Source: Haliangium sp963772315 (GTDB taxonomy: Bacteria; Myxococcota_A; Polyangia; Haliangiales; Haliangiaceae). Taken from it: a stretch of DNA of 64,000 nt. Each line of letters begins with the position of its first letter. Position 1 is the stretch's first letter. The DNA lies in NCBI GenBank assembly GCA_963772315.1, contig CAVYWJ010000004.1, forward strand, positions 4,526,001 through 4,590,000, read 5' to 3'. The notes beneath the pieces were generated by a model. That model ran no database searches, was not told the DNA's origin, and saw nothing but the letters and a program-made list of their open reading frames with translations. Positions 30,711 through 39,296 of this stretch are shown here, in pieces. Position numbers and translations under genes: made by a program.

Positions 30711-33211
30711 CGCGTCGTCCTCCGCCTCGGCTGGACGACGGCCAGCGCCAGGATCACGAACAACATCAGGCCAGGGCCACCAACGCCAGAAGATGCCTTG
30801 CACCCGCCCTCGGCTGGCTTGGGCTCGACGACGGGCGGAGGCGACGGTGCGGGCGCCGGGGCCGGCAGCGGCTTGGGCGGCTCGTCCGCGTCGAGGTCAC
30901 AGCCGTCCGGCGTGCCGTCGTGGTCGCGATCGAAGTCGTCATGGCAGGCCGGCCACTCGTCGCAAGCGTCAGGACGGCCGTCCTTGTCTGCGTCGATCGC
31001 GTCGTCGACGCCGGGGCAGAGATCGCCGGAGTCGCAGATGCCGTCCCCGTCACTGTCGTCCGCGGTGTCCTCGGGGCAGGTGTCCGCGAAGTTGCAGACC
31101 CCATCTCCGTCCGTGTCCGTGGTCGCCTCGGGCTCATCGTCGCGAAGGCCGGGGCAGGTGTCGCAGCCGTCGGCGACGCCGTCGAGGTCGGCATCGTGGT
31201 CGTCGTGCTGCGCAGCACATCGATCGCAGGCGTCGGGAACCCCGTCTCCGTCACCATCCGCTCCGTTGTCGCAGAGCGGCCAAGCATCGCAGGCGTCGGG
31301 CACCCCGTCTGCGTCGCGATCGGCGGAGTCCAATCCCGTCGGGCAGCGGTCCCAGCAGTCGCCAATGCCGTCGCCATCCCCATCTCGGGATTGATCGCAC
31401 GTGGGGTGCTCGTCGCAGGCGTCACCGATCCCGTCCTCATCGGAATCCGCCTGGTCCGGGTTGGCGACGAGCGGGCAGTTGTCGCAGGCGTTGCCCACTC
31501 CGTCATTGTCTGGGGCGTCGACTTGATTGTTGGCGACGAGCGGGCAGTTGTCGCAGGCGTCGCCGAGGCAGTCCCCGTCTGTGTCCTCGGCCAGCGGGTT
31601 CGGCTGGCCGGGCACGGCGGGCCTGCAGATGGCCGCAGCGTTGTCGTTGGGATTGGGGTCGAGATAGTCGTCGCAGGAGCGGAGCGGCGCAAACGCGTCA
31701 CTCTGACACGAGTTGTTGCTGCGCTCGATATCGACGCAGAGGCCCTCGGCCTCCGGGTCGTCGATGTTCCTGACGCCGTCCGGCGGACCGAAACGCAGCA
31801 TGTTTGGTCTCTCACCGCGACCGCTGTTGCAGTTGCGGTCGGCATTGTCGCCCGGGAACCCGACCGGCGGCGCGACCGCGCAGTAGTCGATCACGAACTG
31901 CGCGTGGGCCGTGCCTGACAGGGCCAGGAGCAGCGCCAGGTTGATCAGCGCGGCACGCGAGCGCCGGACGACCAGCGCCAGGGCCACCAACAACACCAGG
32001 ACAGGGCCGCCAGAGCCCGAAGACGCGTTGCACCCGCCCTCGGCTGTCTTCGGCTCGACAACTGGCGGCGTCGGTGCGGGAGCCGGGGCTGGCGCCAAGC
32101 ACGTGTTGACTGCGTCGTCGGCGCAGGCGTCGCACCCGTCCGGGATGCCGTCCGCGTCCCGATCGTAGTCGTCATGGCATGCCGGCCAAGCGTCGCACGC
32201 ATCCGGCCGACCGTCACGGTCCGCGTCGATGGCATCGTCGTCCCCCGGACAGCGATCCGCGCCGTCACAGGTGCCATCCCCGTCCTGATCATCCGCGGCG
32301 TCATCGGGACAGATGTCCGCGTGGTCGCAGACACCGTCACCGTCCGTGTCCATACCGGCCTCCGCGCTCTCGTCGTCGATGCCCTCGCAGAGGTCGCAGC
32401 CGTCGGCGTAGCCATCTGCATCCGCGTCGGTGCCGTCGTGGTGCAGAGGGCAGCGGTCGCATGTGTCCGGGATCCAGTCCTGATCGAAGTCGGCGCCGTT
32501 GTGACAGGCCGGGTACTCGTCGCACGCGTCGGGGACGCCGTCGTGATCCACATCGGCGTTGTTTGGTCCGAGGTTGCAGTTGTCCGCGCAATCGTTGATA
32601 CCGTCGCCGTCGTGGTCGAATGCCTGGTTGCAGTGCGGCCACTCGTCACAGGCGTCACCGAGGCCGTCGTAGTCGCTGTCGACGGCCATCCAGTTGGGCT
32701 GGCTCATGTCGCAGTTGTCCGGGTCCGCGCACTCGTCGCAGGGACCGCACGCCTCGTCGATTTCGGGATGTGGGTGGTTCCGGTGCATGCAGTAGCCCTC
32801 GTCTGTCTGGGCAATGCCGTTGCAGTTTCGGTCTCCGGCCCACAAGTAGGGGGCATCCCCTGGGCACTCCTCCAAGTCGTCGCAGACATCGCCGACCCCG
32901 TCCCCATCGGCGTCGTCTTGGGTGCGGTTGTAGTGATCAGGGCAGTTGTCGCACGCGTCGCCGAAAGCGTCCCCATCGCGGTCCGGGGCTACTGCACCAC
33001 AAACGCCGCCCACGAACTTGTCACACGAATAGATATTTCCGTCGATCGGGCAGGCGGTGCAGTGCGGCTCTGCGTCGGCGTAGATGCCGTTGCAGTTCCT
33101 GTCCCCCTGCCAGGGGTCACCCGGAGGTGGGTTCGGGTAGGCCAGCGAGCTGGCAGGGACGATGCAGAGCAGGACCAGGACCGCGCGTCGCATCAGCGTG
33201 TGGATGATCAT
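30707..33211 (-). CDS. Double thrombospondin-type-3 repeat protein with two MYXO-CTERM-like signals
   Basis: The 834-residue product consists of two similar halves. Half 1 has a signal peptide (about residues 1-24), then about ten calcium-type repeats of the form DxDGDGxxDxCD, and ends in a tail: EGGC, small residues, a helix (VLVLLVALALVV) and RRSR. Directly after, with no stop, comes a second signal-peptide-like helix (LINLALLLALSGTAHA), another Cys/Asp repeat domain, and a second tail (EGGC, helix, PRRRTTR). It thus looks like two secreted surface proteins joined by loss of a stop/start junction. Such repeats bind calcium and form rigid rods. It lies inside the phage, so it is probable cargo. 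Confidence 0.85.
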   Translation of the reverse strand: MIIHTLMRRAVLVLLCIVPASSLAYPNPPPGDPWQGDRNCNGIYADAEPHCTACPIDGNIYSCDKFVGGVCGAVAPDRDGDAFGDACDNCPDHYNRTQDDADGDGVGDVCDDLEECPGDAPYLWAGDRNCNGIAQTDEGYCMHRNHPHPEIDEACGPCDECADPDNCDMSQPNWMAVDSDYDGLGDACDEWPHCNQAFDHDGDGINDCADNCNLGPNNADVDHDGVPDACDEYPACHNGADFDQDWIPDTCDRCPLHHDGTDADADGYADGCDLCEGIDDESAEAGMDTDGDGVCDHADICPDDAADDQDGDGTCDGADRCPGDDDAIDADRDGRPDACDAWPACHDDYDRDADGIPDGCDACADDAVNTCLAPAPAPAPTPPVVEPKTAEGGCNASSGSGGPVLVLLVALALVVRRSRAALINLALLLALSGTAHAQFVIDYCAVAPPVGFPGDNADRNCNSGRGERPNMLRFGPPDGVRNIDDPEAEGLCVDIERSNNSCQSDAFAPLRSCDDYLDPNPNDNAAAICRPAVPGQPNPLAEDTDGDCLGDACDNCPLVANNQVDAPDNDGVGNACDNCPLVANPDQADSDEDGIGDACDEHPTCDQSRDGDGDGIGDCWDRCPTGLDSADRDADGVPDACDAWPLCDNGADGDGDGVPDACDRCAAQHDDHDADLDGVADGCDTCPGLRDDEPEATTDTDGDGVCNFADTCPEDTADDSDGDGICDSGDLCPGVDDAIDADKDGRPDACDEWPACHDDFDRDHDGTPDGCDLDADEPPKPLPAPAPAPSPPPVVEPKPAEGGCKASSGVGGPGLMLFVILALAVVQPRRRTTR

Positions 33212-33596
33212 GCGAACTCATCCTGCGCCGACCGCGGGGCCGAGCGCAAGGCGAAAATCGCCGTGCGTTCGGCGACTTACGCCGTCACGCTGCGTCATCG
33301 CGAAGCCTCTCATCGTCCCGCTGTTCCTGGCCCGATGACTGCCCTGTCCGTGCGGATCCATGCCCGACGCGGCCCCTTTGGGTGCCACTGTATCGTCCTG
33401 TCCGCCGGTGCGACCGGCTCCAGGAGCGACGCCATGGCGTCCTCTGAGCTGACGGGTCGCATCGGCCGCCCCGTGGCTGCGGCCCAAGCGCCACGAATGC
33501 CTGTGTTCGGCCGCCAGATATACATATCGCTGACTGATCGACGCGGCCTGGAAGTCTGAAGATGCCGCCCACGTGGCGTCACCGCCGCGGGGCCTC
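33212..33596. other. Non-coding stretch between cargo and methylase genes
   Basis: These 385 bases hold no reading frame with protein-like sequence on either strand. A ribosome-like AGGATGAG lies before the repeat-protein ATG, whose promoter is probably here, but no clear promoter motif could be picked out. Confidence 0.45.
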
Positions 33597-34397
33597 TCAC
33601 GGGCTCACGCCGGCGGTCGAGCCCAGCTCGAGCCAGTCCAGGAGATTGCGCGGTCGCGGGCTCCAGTCTGGGTCGCTCGTCCAGACGACCTCGCACGAGC
33701 GGCCCTTGCGGGCCTGCACATCCGCCAGCGGCTCGAATGGGAGCCACGTGGCGCCCTCGTTCTCGCACGCGATGACCATCCCTTGGCGCTGCTGGCACCA
33801 CGCCCCGAGCTCGGCGAAGTCGATCCACCTGGAGTTGTGCCGGCGCCGGTACGCATAGCCCATGCGCTGATACGGGGGATCCACGAAGTAGGTGACATCC
33901 GGCCCGTCGTGCCGCGCGCTCTCGTGGTAGTCGGCCTGCACGAATTCCCACCCGCGGATGTACCGGAGCTGCATGGCGATGCGCTGGCGCACGCGTGGGG
34001 ACCACACGCGACGGTGATCGGGATACTTCAGGCCCCAGGTCGTCATTCGCTTTCCGGGCTGCTTCTGCGCCGGACACAGCCACCATCCGACGAGCAACTT
34101 CGCCTCGGGGCAGATGTCGAGATCATCGACACTGCCATCCGGCGGGACATCGGGGATCCGCAGGATCTCCTCGGGCGAGACGCGCAACAGGTACCGCCAG
34201 ACCCCAGCGACATTGTCGTCGAGGTCGTAGAGATGTGCCTGGACCGGCACGCCGGCCTGGGCCCACCGCAGCGAGTAGCCGGCGGCCCCGGCGAACGGCT
34301 CCACAACGATCCGTCCACGCGGTCGAGGGTACTGCAGCGCGGCCCTCCACTTGCCACCAAAATACGGCCATAGGATTCCGATGCTGCGCGGCTTCAT
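33597..34397 (-). CDS. DNA adenine methyltransferase, D12 class
   Basis: The 266-residue product has the expected motifs. WPYFGGKWR is the FxGxK-type opening, VEPFAGAAGYSLRW is the SAM-binding motif I and YFVDPPYQRMG contains the DPPY catalytic motif IV. The start at 34397 overlaps the stop of the upstream gene (ATGA). Phage Dam-type enzymes methylate adenine, commonly in GATC, to evade restriction or time replication, but the target cannot be read from the sequence. No restriction partner is adjacent, so it is an orphan methylase. Confidence 0.9.
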   Translation of the reverse strand: MKPRSIGILWPYFGGKWRAALQYPRPRGRIVVEPFAGAAGYSLRWAQAGVPVQAHLYDLDDNVAGVWRYLLRVSPEEILRIPDVPPDGSVDDLDICPEAKLLVGWWLCPAQKQPGKRMTTWGLKYPDHRRVWSPRVRQRIAMQLRYIRGWEFVQADYHESARHDGPDVTYFVDPPYQRMGYAYRRRHNSRWIDFAELGAWCQQRQGMVIACENEGATWLPFEPLADVQARKGRSCEVVWTSDPDWSPRPRNLLDWLELGSTAGVSP

Positions 34398-34702
34398 TCT
34401 TCGGACATGATGGCCGGCGGCTCCAGCCGGGCTTCGATTCGCTCGACGCGCCTGTCCGTGCTGTTCAGGCGCTCCTCGATCCGTGCCGTGATGCTCACGA
34501 GCGAGCGCACCTCGTTCGTCAGGGCGCGGGTCTCGCTGGCCTGGAACGTGAGGGCTCCGCTGAGCAGCGTCAGGGCAATCGGTAGCGCCCACTTCGCGAA
34601 GCTGGCGTAGCGCTGGTCGGTCTTCTCAAGCTGGGCGATCTGCTCGTCCTGGACGGCCTGGCCACGCTCCAGTACGTGGATTCGCGTCTGTATGTCGTCC
34701 AT
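34394..34702 (-). CDS. Coiled-coil protein with one membrane helix (holin or XhlA-like)
   Basis: The 102-residue product has a heptad-rich N terminus (LERGQAVQDEQIAQLEKTD), one transmembrane segment (WALPIALTLLSGALTF) and a second coiled coil. This layout resembles phage XhlA-type lysis accessories, but no endolysin gene was recognised nearby. Its stop overlaps the methylase start by 4 bp. A lysis role is inference only. Confidence 0.6.
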   Translation of the reverse strand: MDDIQTRIHVLERGQAVQDEQIAQLEKTDQRYASFAKWALPIALTLLSGALTFQASETRALTNEVRSLVSITARIEERLNSTDRRVERIEARLEPPAIMSEE

Positions 34703-34799
34703 CGTGTTGGTCTCCTCCGTGCTTCAGGCTGGGTTGCCGCACGTGTTGCGGGTGCCGCACTCTTGACCTCGAGCGCGACTTCCGCCGTCATGCATCCAT

Positions 34800-35252
34800 A
34801 TGCGGACACGAGTGGCCCTGCTCGCGTTGTTCCTCGGTTCCTGTACCGACGTATCCGTCGAGTCGGATGCTGACCTCGACGCATCCATCGAGTCGGATGC
34901 TGGCTTCGACGCGGCGCCATCCCCGATCGAGCCGGGGACGTATGCTCTGGAATGGACCTGCGTCCAATTCTGTGTGACCGACCTGCCACTGCGATACACC
35001 GACCTGCTCGTCGTCGATGGAGCCGTCGCCACCTTTACGCGGCCTGGGTGCCTCGAGTGCCCGGAGCCCGGGAGCATCGTGGAGACAAAGAAGATGTGCG
35101 CAAAGATCACCGGCATCTCCGGGGGCAGCAAGGAGTACGTCATCTCCGCGTGCGGCACCGCGGACGGCATCACCGGGACCGTCGAGTACGACGGGTATCC
35201 CGGGCCGGCTCCGGCCGTGCGCGAGTGGCGGTTCGTCGGTTCACGCATCTGA
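34800..35252 (+). CDS. Phage-encoded lipoprotein on the opposite strand (moron)
   Basis: The 150-residue product has a short signal sequence with lipobox (LLALFLGSC) and an Asp/Ser/Ala linker typical of myxobacterial lipoproteins. A compact domain of about 100 residues with six cysteines follows. It is transcribed against the surrounding late operon and abuts the convergent gene with no spacing. A single, opposed lipoprotein gene among tail genes fits a moron expressed in the lysogen; superinfection exclusion is a reasonable guess but unproven. Confidence 0.72.
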   Translation: MRTRVALLALFLGSCTDVSVESDADLDASIESDAGFDAAPSPIEPGTYALEWTCVQFCVTDLPLRYTDLLVVDGAVATFTRPGCLECPEPGSIVETKKMCAKITGISGGSKEYVISACGTADGITGTVEYDGYPGPAPAVREWRFVGSRI

Positions 35253-35456
35253 TCAGCTCGGGTCGAGGATCTTCTCGAACTCGACGGCCGGCCGCACGAT
35301 GCCGTCGATGTCGTTGCCCTGCTCATCGAAGACGCTGCCGCGCAGGTATCCGCTCTCGTAGCCCACGAACGTCAGTGTGTAGATGCGGGGTGGCACCTGC
35401 TCGTCGGGTAGCCAATGCACGCGGTCACCGATCACGAAGTCATTCACGTCTGCCAT
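35253..35456 (-). CDS. Small phage protein
   Basis: The 67-residue product starts MADVNDFVIGDRVHWLPDEQ and looks like a small beta domain. The ATG at 35456 is chosen because AGGAG lies about 10 bases upstream; an ATG at 35474 is an alternative. It follows the tail-associated gene by 14 bp. Small proteins here often act as fibre chaperones, but there is no direct evidence. Confidence 0.6.
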   Translation of the reverse strand: MADVNDFVIGDRVHWLPDEQVPPRIYTLTFVGYESGYLRGSVFDEQGNDIDGIVRPAVEFEKILDPS

Positions 35457-35470
35457 CTCGAAGTCTCCTG

Positions 35471-35986
35471 TCATGGCCTGTCGTCGGTGACGCGGAAGCA
35501 GTTCAGGCGGTACCCCGACTGCGCCCCGTTGACGAAGATGTAGTAGCTGTTCCCCGACGCCACGGTTTCCGGCGTCGAGAGAGTCATGGTCGTGTCTGCC
35601 CACGACTGCGGGGCATTGGTGATCGTCGTAGTCTGGATCTGCGTGCGCGTGCCGGCGGGCGAGATCCGCAGCAGCCGCAGCGTGGCCGTGTTGGCGCCAG
35701 CGCTTCCGAACCGGGCGATCGTGATGGACTTGATGCGATCACCCTCGGTGCAGGTGATCGGCATTGCTATCGACCACGGCGCGGCGTTCGACGTGAGCCG
35801 CCCGTTCGGCTCGTCGAAGTCCATGTTCGTCAGCTCGCCAGCGATCGGCGGCACGATGCGCGTCCGATCGCTGCGCTTCCCGCTCGCGTACAGGTTGACG
35901 ATCTGGTCCTGCAGATCGTTGAGATCGGCGGAGAGGATCGGCTCTTCACCGTTGTAGGTCGTGTTTCTCGAGTTCGGCAGCGCCAT
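35471..35986 (-). CDS. Putative tail-fibre or baseplate-associated protein
   Basis: The 171-residue product begins MALPNSRNTTYNGEEPILSA, then LNDLQDQIVNLY, a common opening of short fibre proteins. Its C-terminal half is a beta-rich domain (ITIARFGSAGANTATLRLLR, NSYYIFVNGAQSGYRL) resembling carbohydrate-binding sandwiches. It sits at the end of the tail cluster, where host-recognition genes are expected. No close family is recognised. Confidence 0.6.
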   Translation of the reverse strand: MALPNSRNTTYNGEEPILSADLNDLQDQIVNLYASGKRSDRTRIVPPIAGELTNMDFDEPNGRLTSNAAPWSIAMPITCTEGDRIKSITIARFGSAGANTATLRLLRISPAGTRTQIQTTTITNAPQSWADTTMTLSTPETVASGNSYYIFVNGAQSGYRLNCFRVTDDRP

Positions 35987-35993
35987 GCGGTTC

Positions 35994-37541
35994 TCACGTA
36001 GCTGCGGCCAAGACGTCGGCCGCGAGGGTTTGCAGGTTCAGGGCCTCGACCTGCGCGCCGACCGCGAACGCCAGCAAGTGAACGCGGGCGTTCGGCGACG
36101 TGTCCGCGCGGTTGATGCGCGCGTCGCCGAGGCGCAGCGGTTGTGCCGGGCAGAGGTAGCTGAGACCAGCGGTCGAGAACGTCGAGCTGGCCGCGCCCTC
36201 GTGCGCGATCTAGGCGAGGTTGGTAGTCCGGTTGATGCGGGCCGCGACGCAGTAGAACGTGCCCGCGCTGTAGACCTTGGCCGCGGTGATGGAGTTGCTA
36301 CCGCCCGCGGTGTCCGACAGGTCGAGCATCACGTCCCCGGTGTTCATCCAGACCATCCACCCGTTCCGCGGCGTCGGCGCGACCTGAAAGAGATCCTGCT
36401 TCCCGAACAGCGGCACGTTCGCGGGCCCCGGAACGACGGTCGGGCTCACGACTGCGAACGCCAGCCAGCTCTCGGTATCGGAGACCTCGGCGAGGCTGTG
36501 ATCGAATGCGGCAAAGCTCTGATCATTGACGGCCCCGAAGTTGAACACCTTGGAGCCGAACGCCTTGCTGACGTCGGACGCGGTGACGATCGACGGCGCG
36601 TTCGCGCTGCGGAGATGAGCGCCGGTGACGGCGCACCTGGGCGTGTTGAACCACGCCAGCGCGAGATCGAGCCCGGTCACGTGCTCCAGCGCGGCGCGGT
36701 AACGGGTCAGCTCGCGGGGGTCGAACGTCGCGCGTTGCGAGCGCAGCGGCGTGATGTTCGTCAGCGTCTTGGACGAGCCCGCGATCGCGTAGTCGTCGCG
36801 GCTCCACCGGGCCTCGGCCGTCGCGCGGCTCTTGCGTTGCAGCAGAACGGAGACCGTCTTGCGCGGTGCCGGGATGTCCGCGAGCGCGTACCACGAGCCG
36901 GCCGGGAACCCTTCATCGCTGATGCGGAGGCTGTACACGTGCAGCTCAGGGGCGTGGACGTTGACGGTTCCGGCCATCCCGAGCCCTGCCCATTCCGGCG
37001 CCGAGGCCAGGCTCGACGCTGCGGTGATGTTCAGCGGCGTCCAGGCGCTCGGGTCTCCTTTGCTCTCGTATGGCCGGATGCGGCCGGCCACGAGCGCGCC
37101 GGTCCAATGGACCTCGATGTCCCAGCGCAGGCTCGCCGACGTCGGGATCGTCGTGCCCTCGATGAGAGACAGGTTCCCGAGCCCGTCTTCGCGCTGGGAC
37201 CGAACAAGGCTGCTCGCGGGGTTCAGGTAGATCCACTGGGCAAAGTTCGCCGCGCGGAGGCTGATGCCGACATACTCATTCGAGATCGACTCGACCGCGG
37301 TGTCGATGGCCATGTCGACCACCATGCGGAAGTCGGACGTCACGGCCGTCTCGACGAACCCGGCGCCGAACGTGGCGGGGAACGGGTACACGAACGCGGC
37401 GCTGTCCCCCGTCGATGCGCGCTTGAACGTGGCGCGCGATCGGTCGTGGGTCAGGCTGATGTTGCCGACCTTCCGCCAGCCGGCCCCGAGGTCGGAAAAG
37501 TCGGTCGTGATGTCGCTCGTGTTCTCAAAGATCACGGCCAT
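35994..37541 (-). pseudogene. Tail-fibre-like protein with an in-frame TAG
   Basis: The first 443 residues contain two beta-sandwich regions of the LamG/concanavalin type (for example DIEVHWTGALVAGRIRPYES). TAG at 36210-36212 stops the frame after NRTTNLA, but the same frame continues with protein-like sequence (IAHEGAASSTFSTAGLSYLC, ARVHLLAFAVGAQVEALNL) for about 71 codons to a TGA at 35994, 8 bp before the next gene. The sandwich continues across the stop, so the full product would be about 515 residues. A CAG or TGG codon may have become TAG. The protein is a candidate receptor-binding fibre. Confidence 0.75.
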
Positions 37542-37610
37542 CGCGTCAGGCTCCGTTCACCGTCGCCGAGTGCAGGGATTCACAGAACGACTGCAAGGCA
37601 GTGGTCAACA

Positions 37611-39296
37611 TCAGGCCCGAGGCGTCATCTCCCCGCGGATCACCGCAAACATGATGACGTCCGCGTTCGCGGTGATCTCGGGGCTCGTGGCCCTGTATGC
37701 CCCGATGCCCACGGGCGTGGCCGAGGTCGGGTTGAACGGGAACGCGGCGCTGCCACTCGAAGCCTCGGACGCGCCGTACACCGTGGCGCCGTTGAACGCC
37801 AGGGCCACGAAGTGGGGCGTGCCGATCGTGGCGCTCGATGTCGCCAGCGTGATCACCGCTTGGTTCGGACCGTCATCCACGAGGACGTGGGCCTGCGGGG
37901 TCGCCGCGTTGCTGCTGTGGATCTCCCAGCCGTTGAGCGTGCCCGTCTCGCGGTTGCCCGCGAGCAGGTGAAACGTGGTCGGCAGGAGGTCACGCAAGAT
38001 GAAGCCGATCACGATCGCGACCGGCGCAGCGTTCGTCACGTTGCCGATCGCGGCGTTCGCGGTCTGGTAGAAGTTCACGAGGCCGATGCCAAGCGCCAGC
38101 GCCCTCCGGCCCCATGGGCAGGACAGGGCCACGGTGTCCGAATCCCCGGCCTCATACACCACACCGTTCGCGGTCAGCGTGGAGCCGTTGATCTCGTCTG
38201 TCTCGGTACCGAGCCACAGGTACTCGGGTAGGATGCCGGTCACGAGCCGGAAAGCCTCCGCGGGATCGTCGGTGCGCAGTAGCGTCGCGGTGAAGTCGGA
38301 CAGGAACCCGAGAGAGAAACCGTCGCTCGCCGTGATGGCCGCTGCCGCGCGTCCCTGGCGCTCGGCGACGGCCAGCGCGTTCGCGTCGGGCAAGCCGAGC
38401 GCGGTCTCCCATTGGGCGAGCCGGGCGCCGTATGCGTTGTCGGGCAGCGCCGCGTCGGTGCGCGTCTCGATGGCGCTGCTCACGCTGCCGATCAGCTCGC
38501 TCCACGGCCGGAGGCGATAGCGGTCATACGTGCTGCCACGCAGCGGGATGACCTCGCCGAGCCCGGTGAGGTAGGCGCGCAGGGTCTCGCGATCCTGTTC
38601 CGGGTGCAGCGCGTGGGCGTGGTAGGCGTGGCGTTCCTGGAGCGGGGTAGACGCGGCGACCGTGACGTCCAGCAGCTCGACGTCACCGACGTAGAACCGA
38701 TCGAACCCGGACCCGTTGCGCCGGCATCCGAGGGTCACGACTTCCCCGGGGGTCGCCGTGATCTGATCCTCGACGTCGAGTTCGACCACGGCGCGGCCCT
38801 CGATGGACAGCCGGAGGTAGGTGCCGGAGGCCACGGGCTCGCGACACACGCCGAGCATCGTCCACGCGCCCACTGGGGGCCGGTCGAACGTCGCCAGGGC
38901 ATGCATCACCACGGCGCCGGTTTCGTCCTGCCAGGCCAGCGTGAGCGTTGCCTGGGTGGCGCCACCGTTGACGGCGAGCCTGAGATCCCAGGGCCAGTAT
39001 TCGGGCGCCGTCGCGCCCCCGCGGCCCCGAGCGATGATCGTGCAGTCGGTGCCCGCGAGCGCGTCGAAGTCGGGGCGGATGATCATCCGCCAGGTCAGCG
39101 CGGCGATGCCGAGCAACACGCTGCCGAGATCGTCGGCCTCATACCCGCTCGTCCCGTCGAAGCTGCGGGCGCGGAACCTGGAGCCAGACACCGCGGTCGG
39201 GTACGTGGACGAGCCCACGAGGCGCCAAGACGTCAGGGTGCCGTCGCGGTCATACGGGGTCGATTCGACCTCGCTGTCGAACACGATCCGCGTCAC
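37611..39296 (-). CDS. Mu gp48-like baseplate protein with LamG-type domains
   Basis: The 561-residue product starts at a GTG that overlaps the upstream stop (GTGA). Residues about 1-215 and 410-555 look like LamG-type sandwiches. The middle (HALHPEQDRETLRAYLTGLG and RLRPWSELIGSV) matches the YmfQ/DUF2313 family that follows baseplate J in Mu-type phages. The fusion of a baseplate core with sugar-binding-type modules is unusual and may place a receptor domain on the baseplate rim. Confidence 0.72.
   Translation of the reverse strand: MTRIVFDSEVESTPYDRDGTLTSWRLVGSSTYPTAVSGSRFRARSFDGTSGYEADDLGSVLLGIAALTWRMIIRPDFDALAGTDCTIIARGRGGATAPEYWPWDLRLAVNGGATQATLTLAWQDETGAVVMHALATFDRPPVGAWTMLGVCREPVASGTYLRLSIEGRAVVELDVEDQITATPGEVVTLGCRRNGSGFDRFYVGDVELLDVTVAASTPLQERHAYHAHALHPEQDRETLRAYLTGLGEVIPLRGSTYDRYRLRPWSELIGSVSSAIETRTDAALPDNAYGARLAQWETALGLPDANALAVAERQGRAAAAITASDGFSLGFLSDFTATLLRTDDPAEAFRLVTGILPEYLWLGTETDEINGSTLTANGVVYEAGDSDTVALSCPWGRRALALGIGLVNFYQTANAAIGNVTNAAPVAIVIGFILRDLLPTTFHLLAGNRETGTLNGWEIHSSNAATPQAHVLVDDGPNQAVITLATSSATIGTPHFVALAFNGATVYGASEASSGSAAFPFNPTSATPVGIGAYRATSPEITANADVIMFAVIRGEMTPRA

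Noticed and set aside
32174..33559. Plus-strand frame opposite the calcium-repeat gene
   Set aside because: It consists of Val/Arg/Ala-rich repeats complementary to the DxDGDG codons and has no start signal.
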